This document shows, one piece after another, positions 39,569-42,741 of a stretch of DNA of 42,741 bases. Position 1 is the stretch's first letter, and each line of letters opens with the position of its first letter. The notes below the pieces were generated by a model. The model had not been told where the DNA came from. It was given only the letters and a program-made list of their open reading frames with translations, and searched no databases. The stretch is from Actinomycetes bacterium. GTDB taxonomy: Bacteria; Actinomycetota; Actinomycetes; Actinomycetales; Demequinaceae. Location: the NCBI GenBank assembly GCA_023411615.1, contig JAEYOR010000070.1, positions 1 through 42,741 on the forward strand, in the 5' to 3' direction. The translations under genes and the position numbers were made by a program.

Positions 39569-40483
39569 CTAGACCTCGTGAAGCAGGGACTGGGCGGTAT
39601 CGAAATCGGTGACGACGGCATTGACGAGACGGGAGTCAAGTGCCGCGCGCATTGCCGTCAGCTTGTGCGCACCGTGCGCAAAAGCGATCCGGAAGGGGAT
39701 CTTGCGAATCTGGTCAAGACGCAGGCCCACCACGCGGTCGTCGAGTTCACTTTCCACGAGGTTGCCGCTCGCATCGAAGTATCGCCCTGACAGGTCGCCC
39801 ACTGCGGCGCCGCGGGCGAGGGTAGACCGTATCGCGTCGGGCAAGGAGTTGAACAGGAGGCCCGGGTTGTCGCCGGTGCCGCCAATGCCGGTGAGCAGAA
39901 TGGCGGCCGACGCTGCGGTCTCCAATACTTGCGCCAGTTCGGGTTGGGCGAGGGTTGCGCGAGCGGTGTGGGCGTCAGGCGCGACCAGTGTCGTGGGCAG
40001 GCGGTAGGACCGTCCGCCAGTGCGTTGGGCAAGGAGCATGGCGATCTCGGCGGGACTTGATCCGTCAGAAAGGCCGGACCAGCCGCCGCTCACGGGAACA
40101 AACAGTCCGCCAAGCGGCGCATTGGGCAATGCCTTGCTCACGCTCGATACGGCTGTCGACAAACTGACAGCCACGGTTGATCCGCTGTCGATGACCGATT
40201 TGAGAGCCTCGGCACCAAAGCTGCTGAAGGCAGCATCGGCCTTGACGGGATCGGCAGGAGACGGTGCAACCCACGCCTGACGTAGGCCAAATCGTTCAGT
40301 CAGCGCATGTTCGACGTCCACAAAGGGGCTGGCCTGTGAGTGAACTCGAATTTCAACGATGCCTCGTTCGCGCGCCTCTTGGAGAAGACGGGTCACCTTG
40401 ACGCGCGAGATCCCGAAGATGTCGGCAATCTCTTGGTGCGTCAGCCCGTGCTCGTAATACAAGCGCGCAATGCGTCCGATCAT
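39569..40483 (-). CDS. SorC family sugar-binding transcriptional regulator
   Basis: This 304-residue protein starts MIGRIARLYYEHGLTHQEIADIFGISRVKVTRLLQEARERGIVEI, the SorC/DeoR-type helix-turn-helix at the very N-terminus. The effector domain holds TVAVSLSTAVSSVSKAL, VPVSGGW, LLTGIGGTG and GDLSGRYFDASG, where phosphosugars bind in this family. The start ATG at 40483 follows GGAGG. It lies between the PfkB gene and the FGGY kinase in one minus-strand operon and probably responds to a phosphorylated intermediate made by one of them. Likely targets are the motifs at 39517-39531 and 41580-41593. Confidence 0.93.
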   Translation of the reverse strand: MIGRIARLYYEHGLTHQEIADIFGISRVKVTRLLQEARERGIVEIRVHSQASPFVDVEHALTERFGLRQAWVAPSPADPVKADAAFSSFGAEALKSVIDSGSTVAVSLSTAVSSVSKALPNAPLGGLFVPVSGGWSGLSDGSSPAEIAMLLAQRTGGRSYRLPTTLVAPDAHTARATLAQPELAQVLETAASAAILLTGIGGTGDNPGLLFNSLPDAIRSTLARGAAVGDLSGRYFDASGNLVESELDDRVVGLRLDQIRKIPFRIAFAHGAHKLTAMRAALDSRLVNAVVTDFDTAQSLLHEV

Positions 40484-40513
40484 GTCAGGCTCCTCCCCGC
40501 GATGCCTGGCCCA

Positions 40514-41458
40514 TCAGCCCCGCGACGCGAATGCGTCGACCTGCGCGCGGTTGATGATCCCCGCGTCAGAGCCTAGGCCCGTGGCCACGAGCGAGCCGCA
40601 GGCCACCCCGAGCCGAACCGCATCCGCGGCGCTTTTGCCTTCGACGATGCCGGCGATCAAACCTGCCGAGAACGCATCGCCGCAACCAGACGTGTCAACG
40701 ACGTCCACCGCAATGGCCGGGGTGACAAATCGCTCGCCCGTAGCGTCGGCGTATAGCGCGCCCTCTGCGCCCAACGTGATGACCGCCGCGCCCACACCGC
40801 GCCCGAGGAACCACGTGGCCGCGTCGTCCGGGCTCGATGTGCCGCTGATCGCCATCGCGTCCTCATCGTTGGGCAGGAAGTAATCGAGGTGGGGATAGCA
40901 CGGACCAAAGAGCGCCTCCTGATCGCGGTCGGGAGAGTAGATGAGGTCCATCGACGTGGTGAGGCCGAGCTTGCGGGCACGCTCGAGCACGGCCGCAGTG
41001 GGCTCGCCATCGAGCAGCGCCATGAGTGAGGTGCCGCCAATGTGGAGGTGCTTGGCCTTCGCGACAACGTCCCAATCGATGTGTGCGGGGGACAGGAGGG
41101 CATTGGCGCCAATGACGTGGAGAGCAGGCCTTTCGCCATTGGGGCGGATCGGCAGCATGGTGGCCGACGTGGGGGCGTCGCCGTTGCGGTGGAGCTGAGA
41201 GACGTCGACGCCTTGCTCGCCCATGCGCCGCACGAGCCATTCACCGAGCTCGTCCTCGCCGACGACGCCGATGGTGCCGACCTTCACGCCCAGCTTTGCG
41301 AGATCCACAGCGGTTGCGGCGCACGTGCCCGCAGGCGTCATGTGGATGCGCTCGAGCAGGGCAAGTCCTTGACCCGCGGGGACTGCGGGCACGGGGTAGC
41401 CGAGGATGTCGACGATGTGGATGCCGATGGTGATTGCGTCTGGCTGGTGAGTCGTCAT
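40514..41458 (-). CDS. PfkB family carbohydrate kinase
   Basis: The 314-residue ribokinase-fold protein carries the N-terminal GG-type sequence PAGTCAATAVDLAKLGVKVGTIGVVGEDELG (the PfkB signature 1 region) and the C-terminal DTSGCGDAFSAGLIAG (signature 2, with D as catalytic base). FLPNDEDAMAISG and AAVITLGAEGALY are other family segments. It phosphorylates a sugar, sugar acid or nucleoside; the substrate is not evident. It is the first gene of the minus-strand operon (PfkB, SorC, FGGY, dehydrogenase), divergent from the sugar-binding lipoprotein across 164 bp. Two kinases in one operon suggest two successive or alternative phosphorylations. Confidence 0.92.
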   Translation of the reverse strand: MTTHQPDAITIGIHIVDILGYPVPAVPAGQGLALLERIHMTPAGTCAATAVDLAKLGVKVGTIGVVGEDELGEWLVRRMGEQGVDVSQLHRNGDAPTSATMLPIRPNGERPALHVIGANALLSPAHIDWDVVAKAKHLHIGGTSLMALLDGEPTAAVLERARKLGLTTSMDLIYSPDRDQEALFGPCYPHLDYFLPNDEDAMAISGTSSPDDAATWFLGRGVGAAVITLGAEGALYADATGERFVTPAIAVDVVDTSGCGDAFSAGLIAGIVEGKSAADAVRLGVACGSLVATGLGSDAGIINRAQVDAFASRG

Positions 41459-41494
41459 TGGTCAACGAGCCTTCGTCATCAGGGTGTCACCAAC

Positions 41495-41514
41495 CGCAAA
41501 CCTCGCTGTTTGCG
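41495..41514. promoter_or_regulatory. Inverted repeat in the PfkB / binding-protein divergent region
   Basis: CGCAAAC-CTCGCT-GTTTGCG: two perfect 7-bp arms around 6 bp. It lies 37 bp upstream of the PfkB start and just upstream of the binding-protein -35. It is a candidate operator for a regulator other than SorC, because it does not share the ACATTTG core. Confidence 0.5.
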
Positions 41515-41521
41515 CTGGCCT

Positions 41522-41551
41522 TTGACACCGAGCGTGAATGCACCGTAGCAT
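41522..41551 (+). promoter_or_regulatory. Sigma-A promoter of the sugar-binding-protein gene
   Basis: TTGACA (41522-41527), the consensus -35, and TAGCAT (41546-41551), with 18 nt between. The expected transcription start is near 41558, giving a ~65-nt leader. Confidence 0.7.
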
Positions 41552-41579
41552 GCCCGGACTGCACGATGGAACGTGTAGA

Positions 41580-41593
41580 TGAACATTTGTTCA
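41580..41593. promoter_or_regulatory. TGAACA-TT-TGTTCA palindrome, candidate SorC operator
   Basis: Perfect 6-bp arms with a 2-bp centre, about 22-35 bp after the predicted start of transcription of the binding-protein gene. Binding there would block elongation. The core is shared with 39517-39531. Confidence 0.6.
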
Positions 41594-41622
41594 CTTCAAC
41601 GAAGAAGAGGGAAGTCCCCACT

Positions 41623-42675
41623 ATGCAACGACGCATACGTACCCTGCTTGCCGCTGGTGCGGCCATCGCACTGTCCTCCGTCCTGGTCGCCTGCTCCTCG
41701 GATGCCGGCTCCTCCAACTCGTCCAACCCATCCACTTCGGGCGGCGGCGCGGCAACGTCCGACGCCCCGGACACGGGCGAACTCAGCCTCGAGGGTAAAG
41801 TCATCGGCGTTGCCGTGGTCGGCACCCAGCACTTCTGGGACCGCGAGGCCTTCCAAGGTGCCGTTGATGAGGTCGAGCGCCTCGGCGGCACTGTCATCAC
41901 CACCGACGGTGGCCGTGACAATACGGTTCACGCGGAAAACCACGACGTCTTCCTCACCCAGAAGGTCGACGCCGTCATCACGATCCTCGGTGACGACGCT
42001 GTGGAGCCTAAGCTCGAGGCGCTTCAGGCTGCGGGCATTCCGGTGTTTGGCGTTGACCGCGATTCGAAGTTTGCGGTCAACAACTCGCAGTCCGACAACG
42101 AGGCCGCTGGTGAAGCTGCCGCGCGCATCCTCGGTGACTACCTCGACGGTGAAGGCAAGGTTGCCGTCTTCAACGCATTCTCCGAGAGCCTGTCGTTCTG
42201 CGGCGTGCGTTACAACTCGTGGCGGTCGACTCTCGAGAGCGAGTACCCGGGCATCGAGTTCCTCACCCCGGAGCTTGCCGAAGAGTTCGCCAACGCTCCC
42301 GAGGACGCACGTCAGCAGACCAAGACGCTCCTCGAGCGCTACGGCAAGGGCGACATTGACGCCATTCACGTCGCGTGCTGGGACCAGCCAGCGATCGGTG
42401 TTGTCCAGGCGATTCAGGACGCTGGCCGTGACGACGTGGTGGTGACGGCCATTGATGCCGGGCCCGACACTCTCGAAATCATGATGGAGCCGAACAGCCC
42501 CTTCATCGGCAACGTGGCCCAGCAGCCCCGTCTCATCGCCACCTACGCGGCGCAGAACGTGGCCAAGTTCCTCGCTGGCGAAACCATCGAGGAGCAGACG
42601 TACGTTGACATCTTCCCGGCCGACGGCCCCGAGGGTGCTGCAGACGTCTACTCGAAGCTCGGCTACGACAAGTAG
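41623..42675 (+). CDS. Sugar ABC transporter substrate-binding lipoprotein
   Basis: The 350-residue protein has a lipoprotein signal ending LVAC, with C24 lipidated, then a Ser/Gly-rich linker (25-55). A two-lobed periplasmic-binding-protein fold of the RbsB/Peripla_BP_4 type follows: KVIGVAVVGTQHFWDREAFQGAVDEVERLGG, AVITILGDDAVEPKLEALQAAGIPVFGVDRDS, DAIHVACWDQPAIGVVQAIQDAG and VVVTAIDAGPDTLEIM. The start ATG at 41623 follows AGAGGGAAG; an upstream in-frame stretch is not signal-like. It should deliver a sugar to a permease and ATPase encoded beyond the window. It is divergent from the PfkB/SorC/FGGY operon and is probably its uptake component. Confidence 0.92.
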   Translation: MQRRIRTLLAAGAAIALSSVLVACSSDAGSSNSSNPSTSGGGAATSDAPDTGELSLEGKVIGVAVVGTQHFWDREAFQGAVDEVERLGGTVITTDGGRDNTVHAENHDVFLTQKVDAVITILGDDAVEPKLEALQAAGIPVFGVDRDSKFAVNNSQSDNEAAGEAAARILGDYLDGEGKVAVFNAFSESLSFCGVRYNSWRSTLESEYPGIEFLTPELAEEFANAPEDARQQTKTLLERYGKGDIDAIHVACWDQPAIGVVQAIQDAGRDDVVVTAIDAGPDTLEIMMEPNSPFIGNVAQQPRLIATYAAQNVAKFLAGETIEEQTYVDIFPADGPEGAADVYSKLGYDK

Positions 42676-42701
42676 CGCGGGACCCTTCCCCAGCTAGAAG
42701 C

Positions 42702-42729
42702 GGGGGGGGGGGGGGGGGGGGGGGGGGGG
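42702..42729 (+). other. Poly-G tract at contig end, probable artefact
   Basis: Twenty-eight consecutive G residues, then GC-only bases to the end of the window. Nothing comparable occurs elsewhere here. Homopolymer G at a contig end is typical of dark-cycle base calling in two-colour sequencing or of assembly failure. Confidence 0.8.
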
Positions 42730-42741
42730 CGGGGCGGGCCG

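Noticed and set aside
1..42741. CRISPR arrays, prophage, toxin-antitoxin or other defence systems
   Set aside because: I found no regularly spaced repeats, phage structural genes or recognisable defence domains. The only tandem repeat is the two-copy unit at 21432-21483.

Overview
This is a high-GC (mid-60s %) chromosomal segment of an actinobacterium, most likely a member of the Micrococcales. The genus cannot be fixed from the sequence; a Demequina/Cellulomonas-like organism is a guess. The evidence is the tig / clpP1-clpP2 / clpX / valS neighbourhood, a translational ileS T-box of the actinobacterial type, frequent GTG starts with 4-nt ATGA/GTGA overlaps, and many leaderless promoters (TANNNT 6-8 nt before the start codon). 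No CRISPR array, prophage, insertion sequence or rRNA was seen. The last ~40 bases are a poly-G tract that looks like a contig-end artefact.

Layout. 1-7.9 kb: a DUF1761-type membrane protein; a leaderless four-gene operon of two ABC exporters on the minus strand; divergent tRNA-Gly(TCC) and tRNA-Pro(TGG); a translationally coupled pair (heme-oxygenase-like di-iron protein and CDGSH 2Fe-2S protein); a LysE exporter divergent from an Lrp regulator; a GNAT acetyltransferase. 7.9-18 kb: trigger factor, then an inserted catabolic module (GntR/FCD regulator, TIM-barrel enzyme, dihydroxyacetone-kinase-type kinase, RpiB-type isomerase, 3-hydroxyacyl-CoA-dehydrogenase-fold oxidoreductase, SMP-30 lactonase), then clpP1, clpP2 and clpX. 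18-26 kb: valS (minus), an AhpD-fold protein with an altered CxxC, and a sulfate-uptake operon (binding lipoprotein, CysT, CysW, CysA) followed by an Rrf2 regulator whose probable operator lies over the operon's start site. 26-33 kb: an alpha/beta-hydrolase membrane protein, two proteins of unknown function, a 41-residue cysteine-rich protein behind a CsoR-type palindrome, a LacI regulator, an isoprenylcysteine-methyltransferase-like membrane protein, a small winged-helix regulator and an MFS transporter. 33-37 kb: T-box and ileS. 37-42.7 kb: a second sugar module, with PfkB kinase, SorC regulator, FGGY kinase and 2-hydroxyacid dehydrogenase on the minus strand, divergent from a sugar-binding lipoprotein that continues toward the contig end.

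How the genes may work together. The 10.1-15.2 kb operon reads as a pathway in which a lactone is opened, the acid is oxidised at C3, the beta-keto acid is decarboxylated to a ketose (a tetrulose if the acid has five carbons), the ketose is phosphorylated by the DAK-type kinase and isomerised by the RpiB-type enzyme into the pentose phosphate pathway. The substrate is unknown, and the TIM-barrel step has a competing reading as a sugar-phosphate epimerase. The second module is probably controlled by its SorC protein through a motif shared by the binding-protein promoter and the FGGY-kinase upstream region. The most unusual small locus is the cysteine-rich mini-gene at 28401-28526, whose promoter spacer is occupied by a copper-repressor-like palindrome.
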